Source: Kitasatospora cinereorecta
GTDB taxonomy: Bacteria; Actinomycetota; Actinomycetes; Streptomycetales; Streptomycetaceae
Assembly (NCBI RefSeq): GCF_024172095.1
Contig: NZ_JAMZDX010000009.1
Span: 310,001-374,000, forward strand
Reading direction: 5' to 3'
DNA: 64,000 nt
Shown: piece by piece, positions 9,540 to 17,606 of the stretch
Layout of the letters: the number at the start of each line of letters is the position of its first letter
How positions within the stretch are numbered: the stretch's first letter is position 1
Made by a program: the position numbers and the translations under genes
The notes under the pieces: model-generated
Seen by the model: the letters and a program-made list of their open reading frames with translations, nothing else
Database searches by the model: none
Told to the model about the DNA's origin: nothing

Positions 9540-10024
9540 CAGGGCGCCAAGCTCCTTCGAGGAGATCCGACGGAGGGGAGTGCTATGGATCGGTGAGATT
9601 CGAGCGCTCGTCCCCTGGGGCTGCACGAGGAGATGGAGCAGCAGAATCTGTCCTGACCCAGCCCTTGAGGGGAGTTCGTGTGCAAATACAATAGGTTTGC
9701 CTCAGCCTCGCCCCCCGCTGCGCCGCCCCGCGCATCCGGATGATTCGCGCAGGGCCGCCAGGCACCACCCCGTCACGATCGTGACACCCCGCCAGATGAC
9801 TCCGGCGGCAACGGCAGTGGGATTCGCACTCAGTACACAATCACTCATTCAGCCCGGTGACGGCTGACGAGGCCCGCGCGCGTCCGATGGCACGATTTAC
9901 CGAATCTCGGACTGTGGCCCCGCGCCGACGGCCGGAGTCCGCCGCGTTCCCCGGCCCCGCACTGTCGGCGCTCCTCTCCGGACACCACGGCGAGATCGGC
10001 CGGAGCCCAGCAAAGGAGGCGGCA
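9540..10024. promoter_or_regulatory. Divergent promoter region between ice-binding and sortase genes
   Basis: About 485 bases between two divergent starts. It contains relatively AT-rich spots (for example gtgcaaatacaataggttt near 9680 and gtacacaatcactcatt near 9835) where promoters are likely. A frame open from 9857 could extend the sortase N-terminus, but the strong ribosome-binding site at 10012-10019 favours the later start. Confidence 0.4.
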
Positions 10025-10675
10025 GTGCACGGATTCAGAAGGCCGCGGCCGGCCGTCATCGGCGCCGTCCTGGCCTTGGTTCTGGTCATCGGCGTGTGGC
10101 TCCTCCACGACGGACGCCGAACGAGTCTTCCTCCCCAGCCCACAGCCCAGGCGTTGTCCAGGGGCGGTGGCAGCGGCAGTCCGCCGGATACAAAGTCCGA
10201 GATTCCAGGCATGAGCGCTTCGCCACCGACTCGGATCCGCATCCGTGCCATCCGGGTCGAGGCCCGGGTCATCCCTATCAAGCTGGACGTCGCCGGGCAC
10301 CTTCAACCACCTCCGCCGGACGACAGCAACGTCGTCGGCTGGTATCAGGGCGGCGTCACGCCGGGCCAGAACGGCAACGCCATCATGGCGGGACACGTGG
10401 ACAACAAGCGCGGGCTCTCCGTCTTTTACAGCCTGGGCCGCCTGCGCCCGGGAGCCGAGGTCGAGATCGAGCGGAGGGACCGCACGACCGCCGTCTTCAC
10501 TGTCGATGCCGTCGAGGTCCACCCCAAGGACCACTACCCGGACGACAAAGTCTACGGGGCGACCAGCCGATCGGAGCTTCGACTGATCACCTGCGGCGGT
10601 CGCTTCTCCAAGAAGACCGGCTACCCGGACAACGTGGTCGCGTACGCCCACCTGACGCGCACCAAGCATGCTTGA
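10025..10675 (+). CDS. Class F sortase
   Basis: 216 residues from GTG 10025, which follows AAAGGAGG with ideal spacing. An N-terminal membrane segment (about 9-27) leaves the catalytic domain outside. The motifs are AGHVD (catalytic His at residue 124) and LRLITCGGRF (catalytic Cys at residue 190), followed by YPDNVVAYA near the C-terminus. This is the TCGG...NVVxYA pattern of class F sortases common in actinobacteria. Sortases cleave LPXTG-like motifs and attach proteins to peptidoglycan. The neighbouring repeat-stalk protein would be an attractive partner but shows no recognisable sorting motif. A substrate may lie elsewhere. Confidence 0.85.
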   Translation: MHGFRRPRPAVIGAVLALVLVIGVWLLHDGRRTSLPPQPTAQALSRGGGSGSPPDTKSEIPGMSASPPTRIRIRAIRVEARVIPIKLDVAGHLQPPPPDDSNVVGWYQGGVTPGQNGNAIMAGHVDNKRGLSVFYSLGRLRPGAEVEIERRDRTTAVFTVDAVEVHPKDHYPDDKVYGATSRSELRLITCGGRFSKKTGYPDNVVAYAHLTRTKHA

Positions 10676-11392
10676 ACAGCTGTCCACGCGACACTTGAAG
10701 CGATAGCGCCCGTACGGCACCTGGACCCTCCGCCCCCAAGGTCGCTGCTACCCCCGCCACGGCTCGCCGGGCAACCACCGGCCAGCGCCGCCGCGCCACC
10801 ACGATCTCCGGACAGCCGGCGACGTCGAGATGCTCCAAGCCATGGCCGCCACCAGCGCCCAGCAACCACCGCTGGTGGCGCAGACAGGCCCGCTGTGACC
10901 CCTCGCAGTACCGCACAGCGGCCGCCCGCTGACCGGCCCGCCGGGCAGTACACAGCCCGCACGCGTACGCGACCGGTCCGCGCACCTCCGAGCCCGGTGA
11001 TCGCCTCGATCAAGGCCGCCTGCCCGTCCCGGACCGTCTCCGATGCCACGGGCGCAGCGTGTTCCACTGTCGCCTCCCTGCGCGGTGTCGCTGGGTAACT
11101 CGGGCGCGCGGCGGCGGCTCGGGGGGTTGCCGCCGACGCGCAGCGGGAGACTACCTCACACACGGGCACGGCAAAATCTGTGCTCGCCGGAGTAGACATT
11201 GCTCGTGGGTGGGTCTAACGTTTCTCCCGTAGACAGCAGTCGGCGATACCGGCCAGACACGAACTGGCCGGGGTTGTTGGACAGAAGTTCGCAGTTCGGT
11301 CCGGCAGTGGAGTTCCGAAGCCAGGCAGGTTCAGGACGGCGACGGGGCTGGCTGCCGGACCGGGCGGCCCGCAGGCATCAGGGGCCGCCACC
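10676..11392. other. No convincing gene
   Basis: About 700 bases after the sortase gene. A minus-strand frame (10621-11199) is open but Arg/Gly/Ala-rich and overlaps the sortase end. No ribosome-binding site or domain could be supported. The stretch near 11150-11215 is less GC-rich and could hold a promoter. Confidence 0.35.
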
Positions 11393-11460
11393 GGCGGTAC
11401 CAAGCAGTACGCAGTCCAGTGAGTGCAGTACCGGCAGTACGCAAAGTGACAGGTCAGTAC
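11393..11460 (+). promoter_or_regulatory. Cluster of helically phased CAGTAC repeats
   Basis: Five copies of (G/T)CAGTAC or GCGGTAC end at 11400, 11410, 11431, 11440 and 11460. Steps of 10, 21, 9 and 20 bases put every copy on the same face of the helix. This is typical of a multi-site operator. It lies about 280 bases upstream of the MerR gene, the next gene downstream. The binding protein is unknown. Confidence 0.45.
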
Positions 11461-11671
11461 AGAGGATGAACGGAGGGTGCAAGCACCATCAGGATCGCCC
11501 GGCCCGTGAGGCAGCAGTTTTCCGTCCGGGCGGACACCGCAGACCTCCCTCAAGGACACGAAGGACGGTGGTTTCCGGTCACGCATACGCGATCCCCGCA
11601 CACCCCATCCCCCGGGGCAGTGCGGACGTAACAGGACCGGCCGAGGCCGGTAGATGGTGTTGTTCCCCTTC

Positions 11672-11704
11672 GGGGCCCCGGAGCCGATACGGCGCCGGGG
11701 CCCC
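11672..11704 (+). promoter_or_regulatory. 10-bp GC stem-loop in the leader of the MerR gene
   Basis: GGGGCCCCGG at 11672-11681 pairs with CCGGGGCCCC at 11695-11704 around a 13-base loop, ending 34 bases before the GTG start at 11739. It could be an attenuator or the end of a short upstream transcript. No U-tract follows. Confidence 0.4.
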
Positions 11705-11738
11705 TCGACGCGTTCTCCCCGAGAACCAGAGAGGTGCA

Positions 11739-12086
11739 GTGACTACCACGGCCAGCCCCGACACACCCGACAAGCTCGACGACGACGATTACCCCGCCTA
11801 CACCATGGGCCGCGCCGCCGAGATGACAGGCACCACCCCCGGCTTCCTGCGAGCCCTCGGCGAGCACCGCCTCATCACCCCACTGCGCTCCGACGGCGGG
11901 CACCGCCGCTACTCCCGCTACCAACTACGCATCGCCATGCGCGCCCGCGACCTCGTCGACCAGGGCACCCCCGTCGAGGCCGCCTGCCGCATCGTCATCC
12001 TCGAAGACCAACTCGAGGAAGCCCTGCGCCTCAACGAAGAGCTCCGCCGCTCCCGGCACGGCCAGGAGCCAGAAGCCGACACCTGA
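11739..12086 (+). CDS. MerR-family DNA-binding regulator
   Basis: 115 residues from GTG 11739, with GAGAGG just upstream. An acidic N-terminal tail is followed by a winged-helix domain (about residues 20-90). The signature YTMGRAAEMTGTTPGFLRAL fits helix-turn-helix, and DGGHRRYSRYQLRIAMRARD is the wing and following helix. A short helix (about 88-108) could dimerise. There is no effector-binding domain and no Cys ligand set, so it resembles short one-domain MerR-like proteins of streptomycetes rather than a metal sensor. No co-transcribed partner. The CAGTAC repeats and hairpin upstream may control it, which would be compatible with autoregulation (inference). Confidence 0.8.
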   Translation: MTTTASPDTPDKLDDDDYPAYTMGRAAEMTGTTPGFLRALGEHRLITPLRSDGGHRRYSRYQLRIAMRARDLVDQGTPVEAACRIVILEDQLEEALRLNEELRRSRHGQEPEADT

Positions 12087-12512
12087 CCCACTCCACGCCC
12101 GCTCCGGCCGCCTTGGTCGGCGGGACCGGTCCGCGGTGGGTGGCATCCGCTCACCGCAGGCCGCCGGCGAGGCGGGGACCGTGCCGGCCCTGCCGCTTCC
12201 GAGCGCGAGCCGCAGTTGTCCGGTGGTCCGGCATAGCGGCGGCGTGGTACCACGCCCGCCCGGCCGGCCGCGACGACCCGCCGCAGGGCTGGAGTTCACG
12301 CCCGGGGAGTTCATCCACTACCGCTCTGCCCGGGTCATGACGCGTGCCCCGCGGCGTCGGCCCGCGCCCACAAAGACTGCCTGCCGCACGCCTGAGCTGC
12401 AAGAAGTTACTCCGCGGCACCTTGCGCTACACGCTGACGTCCGACTCGGTCCGGGCGGGGTGTTCTTCGTGAACGGCTGTCGGCGCCGGTGGGCCGCTGA
12501 CATACTCGGCCC
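12087..12512. other. Intergenic region, no convincing gene
   Basis: About 425 bases. Open frames here are Arg/Pro-rich GC artefacts. The last 40 bases before 12513 contain gacatactcggccc, a possible -10-like element very close to the next ATG. Confidence 0.35.
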
Positions 12513-12770
12513 ATGCCTGAAGAGGTGGAGCCTGGGCGGACATCGGAGCAGCAGCCGGTCCCGGTGGCCCGCCCGCGCCCGCCGTCGGGAGCGTCGATGG
12601 CCGACCCGATGTCCGCCGCCGTCCCGGTCCCACGGGCGAGCGCGGTTCGCGACAGCGTCGCCGACATGCGTAGTTCCGCCCGTTGGACTGCCGGTGCGCT
12701 CGGGGCGGTCGGCAGCCTGGTACTCGGGGCCTGCCGCTCGGCGGGCCGACCGGACGCGGTGGGCGGGTGA
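12513..12770 (+). CDS. Small hypothetical protein coupled to PAP2 gene
   Basis: 85 residues from ATG 12513. The stop TGA (12768-12770) overlaps the GTG start of the phosphatase gene (GTGA), the usual sign of translational coupling in this genome. The N-terminus is Pro/Glu-rich. A hydrophobic segment near the C-terminus (WTAGALGAVGSLVLGACR) could insert in the membrane. There is no clear ribosome-binding site; the transcript may be leaderless. Not a family I recognise, and it may be a spurious frame. Confidence 0.35.
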   Translation: MPEEVEPGRTSEQQPVPVARPRPPSGASMADPMSAAVPVPRASAVRDSVADMRSSARWTAGALGAVGSLVLGACRSAGRPDAVGG

Positions 12771-13489
12771 CCGGCCGGCCGGCGCCCGTGGTGCTGCCCC
12801 CGTCGCTGCGTGTGGGGCTCGGGCTGGTCGCGGCCTTCGCCGCGCTGGTGGTGGTCGTGCTCGGGATCCGGTATGCCGGCGAGGGCGGGCCCGGCACGGT
12901 GGACGTGCGGATCCGGGAACTGGTGGAGGGTACGGGTCCGTCGTGGCGGTACGTCGCGTTGGCGATGGACGCCTTGGGGGAGCCGGTGGGAGCCGCGACG
13001 CTGGTCGTGCCCGCAGTGACGAGCTGCCTGCTGTTCGGGCGTCCTCGCGCGGCGGTGTTCGTCGTTGCCGGCGTCGGCATCAGCGTGGGGTCGACGGAGG
13101 TGCTCAAGCACGTGGTTGGACGCACCATCCACGGTGGGCACCTGTCCTACCCGAGCGGGCACACCGCCTTCGCCACCGCGCTCGCTCTCGTGGTGGCGAT
13201 GTTGGCGAATCGCCGCCGAGGCCGGGACGGGGTCGGCCTCGGCGGGACGGCCCGCACCGTGCTCGTGCTCGCGGCGGCCCTGGTTGCGGGCGCCGTCATG
13301 GGCTGGGCGCAGGTCGCTCTGAGCGCGCACTACCCGACCGACGTCCTCGGCGGCTGGTGCACCGCGCTGGCGGTGGTGCCGGCGACCGCGTGGCTGGTCG
13401 ATCGGATGGCCGGCGTCGGTCGGCGGGAGTGTCGCCGAGGTCAGGTCAGGTCGGGTGAGGTCAGGCCAGGCGGCGGAACACGGGTTTGA
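12767..13489 (+). CDS. PAP2-superfamily membrane phosphatase
   Basis: 240 residues from GTG 12767, with about six membrane segments. PAP2 enzymes dephosphorylate lipid phosphates such as phosphatidate or undecaprenyl diphosphate. Motif 1 is KHVVGR, motif 2 is PSGH (YPSGHTAFATAL), motif 3 appears as AQVALSAHYPTDVLGG. The His and Asp of motif 3 are present, but the usual Ser-Arg pair is Ala-Gln, so activity may differ. The gene ends 29 bases inside the convergent aminotransferase gene. Its position beside a large polysaccharide locus fits recycling of the polyprenyl carrier, but it is on the other strand and this link is inference. Confidence 0.8.
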   Translation: MTGRPAPVVLPPSLRVGLGLVAAFAALVVVVLGIRYAGEGGPGTVDVRIRELVEGTGPSWRYVALAMDALGEPVGAATLVVPAVTSCLLFGRPRAAVFVVAGVGISVGSTEVLKHVVGRTIHGGHLSYPSGHTAFATALALVVAMLANRRRGRDGVGLGGTARTVLVLAAALVAGAVMGWAQVALSAHYPTDVLGGWCTALAVVPATAWLVDRMAGVGRRECRRGQVRSGEVRPGGGTRV

Positions 13490-14837
13490 CCGGCCGCCCG
13501 GCGAGCCAAGGGGTGGGGTCGGAGGCGTCCAGCGCCTTCCGGTACACGGCACAGGCCCGGGCGACCACGTCGACGGTGTGGTCGATGTCGGCGTCGCCGA
13601 GCGCGCTGCTCACCACGAACGACGGGGCCAGTACCCCGCCGGTGAGGAGCCGGCGCAGGAACAGGGTGCGGTACTGCTGCGAGGGTTGCCGGTTCTCGTC
13701 GAGGGTGGCGAAGACCAGGTTACTGGCCCGCCCCCGGAGGACGAGGTGGTCTCCGACGCCCGCGGAGGCGGCGGCCTCGCGGACACCGGCGGCCAATCGC
13801 TCGCCGAGGGCGTGCAGCCGGGCGGTGATGCCCTCCTCAGCGTAGGTGGTCTGTACGGCCATCGCGGCGGCCAGCGAGTGCGTCTCCGCACCGTGCGTGG
13901 TGGACAGCAGGAACACCCGGTCGCCGGAGTGGCGCAGCCCGCCGCGTTCCATCAGGTCCCGGCGCCCCGCCAGCGCGGAGACGGCGAACCCGTTGCCCAG
14001 CGCCTTGCCGAACGTCGAGAGGTCGGGGACGACGCCGTACAGGCCCTGGGCGCCCGCCTCGGACCAGCGGAAGCCGGTGATCATCTCGTCGAAGACCAGG
14101 ACGCAGCCGTGCCGGTCGGCCAGCTCGCGCAGGCCGGCGAGGTACCCGGGCGGGGGCTCGGTGTGGGCGGGTTCGAGGATCAGGCAGGCGACCTCGTCCC
14201 GGTACCGGGTGAGCAGTTCCTCCGTGGCGGCCAGATCCCCGTAGGGGAACGCCACGGTGAGTTCGGTGGTCGCGGCGGGGATGCCGGTGGACATCGGCGT
14301 GGTGCCGATGAACCAGTCGTCGACGGAGAAGAACGGGTGGTCGCCGCAGATGGCCACCCGCGGCCGCCCGGTGACGGCACGGGCCAGTCGCACCGCGGCG
14401 GTGGTGACGTCGGACCCGTTCTTCGCGAACTTCACCATCTCGGCGGTCGGCACCGTGGCCAGGAAGCGTTCCGCGGCCTCGACCTCCACGACGGACGGCC
14501 GGACGAAGTTGCTGCCGCGGTCGAGTTCCCGCCGCACCGCCTCGACCACGCGCGGGTGGGCGTGGCCGAGGCTGACCGACCGCAGGCCGGAGCCGTACTC
14601 GATGTAGCGGTTGCCGTCGACGTCCCACACGTGGGCGCCGCGGCCGTGGCTGATGACCGGGGCCAGGTTCTCGGGGTACTGGTCGTCGCCCTTGGCGTAG
14701 GTGTGGGCGCCCCCGGGGACGAGCGCGTGCAGCCGCTCGTTCGCCCGCCGCGACCGGGGCAGGCTGAACCCATCGGCGTCCTGAGGGCCTCGGGGGGCTC
14801 GGGCGTCCCGAGCGTCCTGGGTGTCCTCGGTGTTCAC
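13461..14837 (-). CDS. Class III aminotransferase, glutamate-1-semialdehyde aminomutase type
   Basis: 458 residues from GTG 14837, which overlaps the upstream stop (GTGA) after a GAGGGG site. PLP-dependent fold type I: FDEMITGFR holds the PLP-ring Asp (about 250), STFGKALGNG holds the Schiff-base Lys (about 278), and PGGAHTYAKGDDQYP is typical of the N-terminus. Relatives make 5-aminolevulinate, but homologues in polysaccharide loci probably aminate or otherwise act on a sugar intermediate. Being the last gene of the polysaccharide operon, a role in making an amino-sugar or an amino-acid-like substituent is more likely than haem synthesis (inference). The end overlaps the PAP2 gene tail-to-tail by 29 bases. 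Confidence 0.85.
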   Translation of the reverse strand: MNTEDTQDARDARAPRGPQDADGFSLPRSRRANERLHALVPGGAHTYAKGDDQYPENLAPVISHGRGAHVWDVDGNRYIEYGSGLRSVSLGHAHPRVVEAVRRELDRGSNFVRPSVVEVEAAERFLATVPTAEMVKFAKNGSDVTTAAVRLARAVTGRPRVAICGDHPFFSVDDWFIGTTPMSTGIPAATTELTVAFPYGDLAATEELLTRYRDEVACLILEPAHTEPPPGYLAGLRELADRHGCVLVFDEMITGFRWSEAGAQGLYGVVPDLSTFGKALGNGFAVSALAGRRDLMERGGLRHSGDRVFLLSTTHGAETHSLAAAMAVQTTYAEEGITARLHALGERLAAGVREAAASAGVGDHLVLRGRASNLVFATLDENRQPSQQYRTLFLRRLLTGGVLAPSFVVSSALGDADIDHTVDVVARACAVYRKALDASDPTPWLAGRPVKPVFRRLA

Positions 14838-15391
14838 GCCGGCTGCCCCTCGTGCCGCAGGACCTCGGCGAGGCTCGGTGCCTTCCGGTCCCGCTCGGAC
14901 ACCGACACGGCCGGCAGCGGCCAGGGGATGGCGAGTTCAGGGTCGTCGAAGGCGATCGTCACGTCCTCGGCCGGGTCGTGCGGGCGGTCGATCCGGTACG
15001 AGACGTCGGCGGTGTCGGTCAGCGCCTGGAACCCGTGGGCGCAGCCCGCCGGGATGTACACGCTCAGCTGCGTCTCGCCGCTCAGCTCGAAGAAGGCCCG
15101 GCTGCGGTAGGTCGGGGAGCCGGGCCGCAGGTCCACGACGACGTCGAAGACCCTTCCGTACGAGCAGCGCACCAGCTTGGCCTCACCGGCGCCGGAGCGC
15201 AGGTGCAGGCCGCGCAGAACGCCGCGGACCGAGCGGGACACGCTGTGCTGGACGAAGGCGTTCGGGTCGAGGCCGACCGAGCGGACCACCTCGGCGTCGA
15301 ACGTGCGGCAGAAGAAGCCGCGCTCGTCGGCGTAGGGCGTCGGTTCGAAGAGGTATGCGCCGTTGATCGCCGGGACTTCGGTCGCCTTCAT
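14834..15391 (-). CDS. dTDP-4-dehydrorhamnose 3,5-epimerase-like protein (RmlC family)
   Basis: 185 residues from ATG 15391. RmlC-type cupin, normally epimerising C3 and C5 of a nucleotide-linked 4-keto-6-deoxyhexose. Family stretches are YADERGFFCRTFDAEVVRS, QHSVSRSVRGVLRGLHLR (with the catalytic-region His), YGRVFDVVVDLRPGSPTY and VYIPAGCAHGFQALTD. Length matches the family. No companion rmlA, rmlB or rmlD occurs here. Together with the cytidylyltransferase the substrate is more likely a CDP-linked 4-keto sugar (inference). ATGA overlap with the upstream gene and GTGA overlap downstream place it in the operon. Confidence 0.9.
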   Translation of the reverse strand: MKATEVPAINGAYLFEPTPYADERGFFCRTFDAEVVRSVGLDPNAFVQHSVSRSVRGVLRGLHLRSGAGEAKLVRCSYGRVFDVVVDLRPGSPTYRSRAFFELSGETQLSVYIPAGCAHGFQALTDTADVSYRIDRPHDPAEDVTIAFDDPELAIPWPLPAVSVSERDRKAPSLAEVLRHEGQPA

Positions 15392-16662
15392 GGAGCCTCC
15401 CGTGGGGCGCGGTCGTGGGTGTGGTCGTGTGCGTGAGTGCGGTCGTGCGAGTGGGCGTGGCCGGCCGCCGGGAAGAGCGCCGCGGTCAAGGCGCTGAACT
15501 GCTGCTCGAGCTCCCGGCGGGCGGCCAGGTTCCGCTCGGCGAGGGTCCGCCGCAGCTCCGGCGACTGCTTCTCCAGCGCCCGGAACTGCTCGAGCAGCCG
15601 GTCGGCGTCGACCTCGCGCGCCGGGTGGCAGTACTCGTCCAGCCCCATCCGGGCCATCAGCGCCTCGGTCTTCGCCGCGTAGCTCAGGGCGAGCGTCGGC
15701 GTGCCGACCATCAGTGCGCAGATCAGGTTGTGGTAGCGGGTCGCCACCACGGTGTCTGCGGCGGCCGTCTCCCGCATCAGGTCGGCCAGTGAGGCCGGCG
15801 CGGCGGCGGTGAGCAGCGGCGAGTTCACCGCGTCCAGGATCGCGGCGGCCACCGGCCGGTCGACGTCGTCGCCCATGAGCAGCCGGACCTGTCTGCCGTC
15901 CTCGACCAGCGTGCGGACGAAGCGGGTCGTCCCGTCGAGGTAGCGCCGGTGGATCTCCTCCGCCCGGGCGCGGTCGTCGTTCCCGCCGTGGAAGGCCATG
16001 ACGCCGACGCAGACCGGGCCCGGCGGGCCGTCGGGCGTGCCCGGCGGCGGCGTCGGCAGGGAGAAGGCGAGGTCCGGGTAGACCTCGTCCCGCGCGGTGT
16101 CCACGCCCATCGACCGCATCGCCTCGCGGGACGGCGAGTCCCGGTACGACCGGTACGCGGCGAGCCGCGCCGACCAGCGCACCAGGGCCCGGGTGGGCCG
16201 GCTGCCGATCGCGGCGGCGCCGACGCTGACCAGCGCCACCCGGGTGCCGAACAGCCGGCCGGCCGCGCAGAGCAGGAACAGTGCGTACGGGAAGCCCCAC
16301 GGCCGCAGCGGCAGCGTGGCCTCCAGGACGCCCATGCCCGGCACGATCACCACGTCGTGCCGGCGCACCCAGACGGCGGTGCGGACGGCGTCGACGAGCT
16401 TGCCCAGGCCCTTCGCCGCGATCGCGCCCGCCCGCGACGCGGTCCGGTACTCGGCGCGGTTCCAGTGCAGCCGCGTGGCGGGGATCCGGAACCGGGCCGT
16501 CACGGCCTCGGGCCCGCCGCACAGCGCGTCCACGGCCGCCTCCGGGTGTGCGGCGCGCAGGTATCCGAGCAGGGCCTCCAACGACCCGTCGTTGCCGAGA
16601 TTGCCGGAGCCGAGCAGCCCGAACACCCCGACCCGTACCGGCTTCCGGTCCGTGGACGTCAC
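15388..16662 (-). CDS. Polysaccharide pyruvyl transferase family protein
   Basis: 424 residues from GTG 16662. The fold (PS_pyruv_trans) transfers a pyruvyl ketal from phosphoenolpyruvate to a sugar on a lipid carrier, adding negative charge. Support: VRVGVFGLLGSGNLGNDGSL at the N-terminus, a Rossmann-like VVIVPGMGVLEATLPLR, VGVMAFHGG in the second domain, and VVATRYHNLICALMVGTPTL, whose R(Y/F)H is the conserved PEP-site motif. The C-terminus is His/Asp-rich (AGHAHSHDRTHAHDHTHD), possibly metal-binding or just low-complexity. Overlaps both neighbours by four bases. Confidence 0.85.
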   Translation of the reverse strand: MTSTDRKPVRVGVFGLLGSGNLGNDGSLEALLGYLRAAHPEAAVDALCGGPEAVTARFRIPATRLHWNRAEYRTASRAGAIAAKGLGKLVDAVRTAVWVRRHDVVIVPGMGVLEATLPLRPWGFPYALFLLCAAGRLFGTRVALVSVGAAAIGSRPTRALVRWSARLAAYRSYRDSPSREAMRSMGVDTARDEVYPDLAFSLPTPPPGTPDGPPGPVCVGVMAFHGGNDDRARAEEIHRRYLDGTTRFVRTLVEDGRQVRLLMGDDVDRPVAAAILDAVNSPLLTAAAPASLADLMRETAAADTVVATRYHNLICALMVGTPTLALSYAAKTEALMARMGLDEYCHPAREVDADRLLEQFRALEKQSPELRRTLAERNLAARRELEQQFSALTAALFPAAGHAHSHDRTHAHDHTHDRAPREAP

Positions 16663-17606
16663 GCCGTCCTCCCTTCGCGGCCGGCCACCAGGGCGTCGAC
16701 GGACACGGTGAGCAGGGCCGGGTCGACCGGGTCGCGGTCCTCGACCCGCTCGCCGGCACCCGGCCTGGCCCGGCTGGTCAGCCACGCGGCCAGGTGGCCG
16801 AAACACGCCCGCCGGTCGGCCGGGGACAACGGCGCCCGTCGGACCGCCGAGACGAAGCCCCAGACGTACTCGGCGAGCAGCCGGGGCGTCGGGTGCAGCG
16901 GACCCGCCCGGCGCGGGTCCAGGTTGACGCACCGGGAACGCTTGGACGGGTTCGCCCGCTCGGCGCGGGTGGGGTGGTCGCGTCGGAAGTACAGCAGCTC
17001 CGGCACCTGGTGGAAGGGCCCGTGCAGGGCGATCTCGGCGACGAACGTGCGGTCGGCGTGGTGGTAGCTGTCCATCGGTCTCACCCGGCGCAGCACGTCG
17101 GCCCGCAGCACCCCGTAGAAGTCGTCGCCGCCGGGCTCGAACAGCATGCTGCGGAAGCGCTCCGGCGCGTGCGGCGAGGCGGTGGCGAGCCCGTACTCGT
17201 AGGGGACCTTCAGCTGCCCGTCGCCGTCGATGACCGCCTGGTCGGCGTGCGCGAGGATCACCTCGGGCCGCTCGTCCAGCGCCTCCACGCAGCGCAGCAG
17301 CAGGTCCCGGCCGTACAGGTCGTCGTGCGAGGCCCACTTGAACAGCTCGCCGCGGGACCGGGCGAACACGAGGTTGTGGTTCGGTGTGGCGCCGATGTTC
17401 CGGGGCAGCCGGAAGTACCGGATGCGCGAGTCCTTCGCGGCGTACGTGCGGCAGATCTCCGCGGTCCCGTCGGTCGAGGCGTTGTCGGAGACGATCAGCT
17501 CGAAGTCCTCGTAGGTCTGGCCGAGCAGGGCGTCGAGCGACTCGGCCAGGTACTCCTCGCCGTTGTACACGGGCAGGCCGATGCTCAGCCTGGGTCGGGC
17601 GGTCAT
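16659..17606 (-). CDS. Glycosyltransferase family 2
   Basis: 315 residues from ATG 17606, chosen because GAGGACCTC precedes it; an in-frame start 69 bases upstream would lie inside the flippase gene. A cytoplasmic GT-A enzyme adding a sugar to the growing lipid-linked repeat unit. LSIGLPVYNGEEYLAESLDA is the N-terminal nucleotide site, LIVSDNASTDGT the beta-strand with Asp contact, KWASHDDLYGRDLL the DXD-like metal site. The C-terminal 100 residues are Arg-rich without a membrane segment. Donor and acceptor cannot be read from sequence. Overlaps the flippase gene by ATGA. Confidence 0.9.
   Translation of the reverse strand: MTARPRLSIGLPVYNGEEYLAESLDALLGQTYEDFELIVSDNASTDGTAEICRTYAAKDSRIRYFRLPRNIGATPNHNLVFARSRGELFKWASHDDLYGRDLLLRCVEALDERPEVILAHADQAVIDGDGQLKVPYEYGLATASPHAPERFRSMLFEPGGDDFYGVLRADVLRRVRPMDSYHHADRTFVAEIALHGPFHQVPELLYFRRDHPTRAERANPSKRSRCVNLDPRRAGPLHPTPRLLAEYVWGFVSAVRRAPLSPADRRACFGHLAAWLTSRARPGAGERVEDRDPVDPALLTVSVDALVAGREGRTA

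Noticed and set aside
10621..11199. Minus-strand frame of 192 codons
   Set aside because: Overlaps the sortase gene end, lacks a ribosome-binding site and any recognisable domain.
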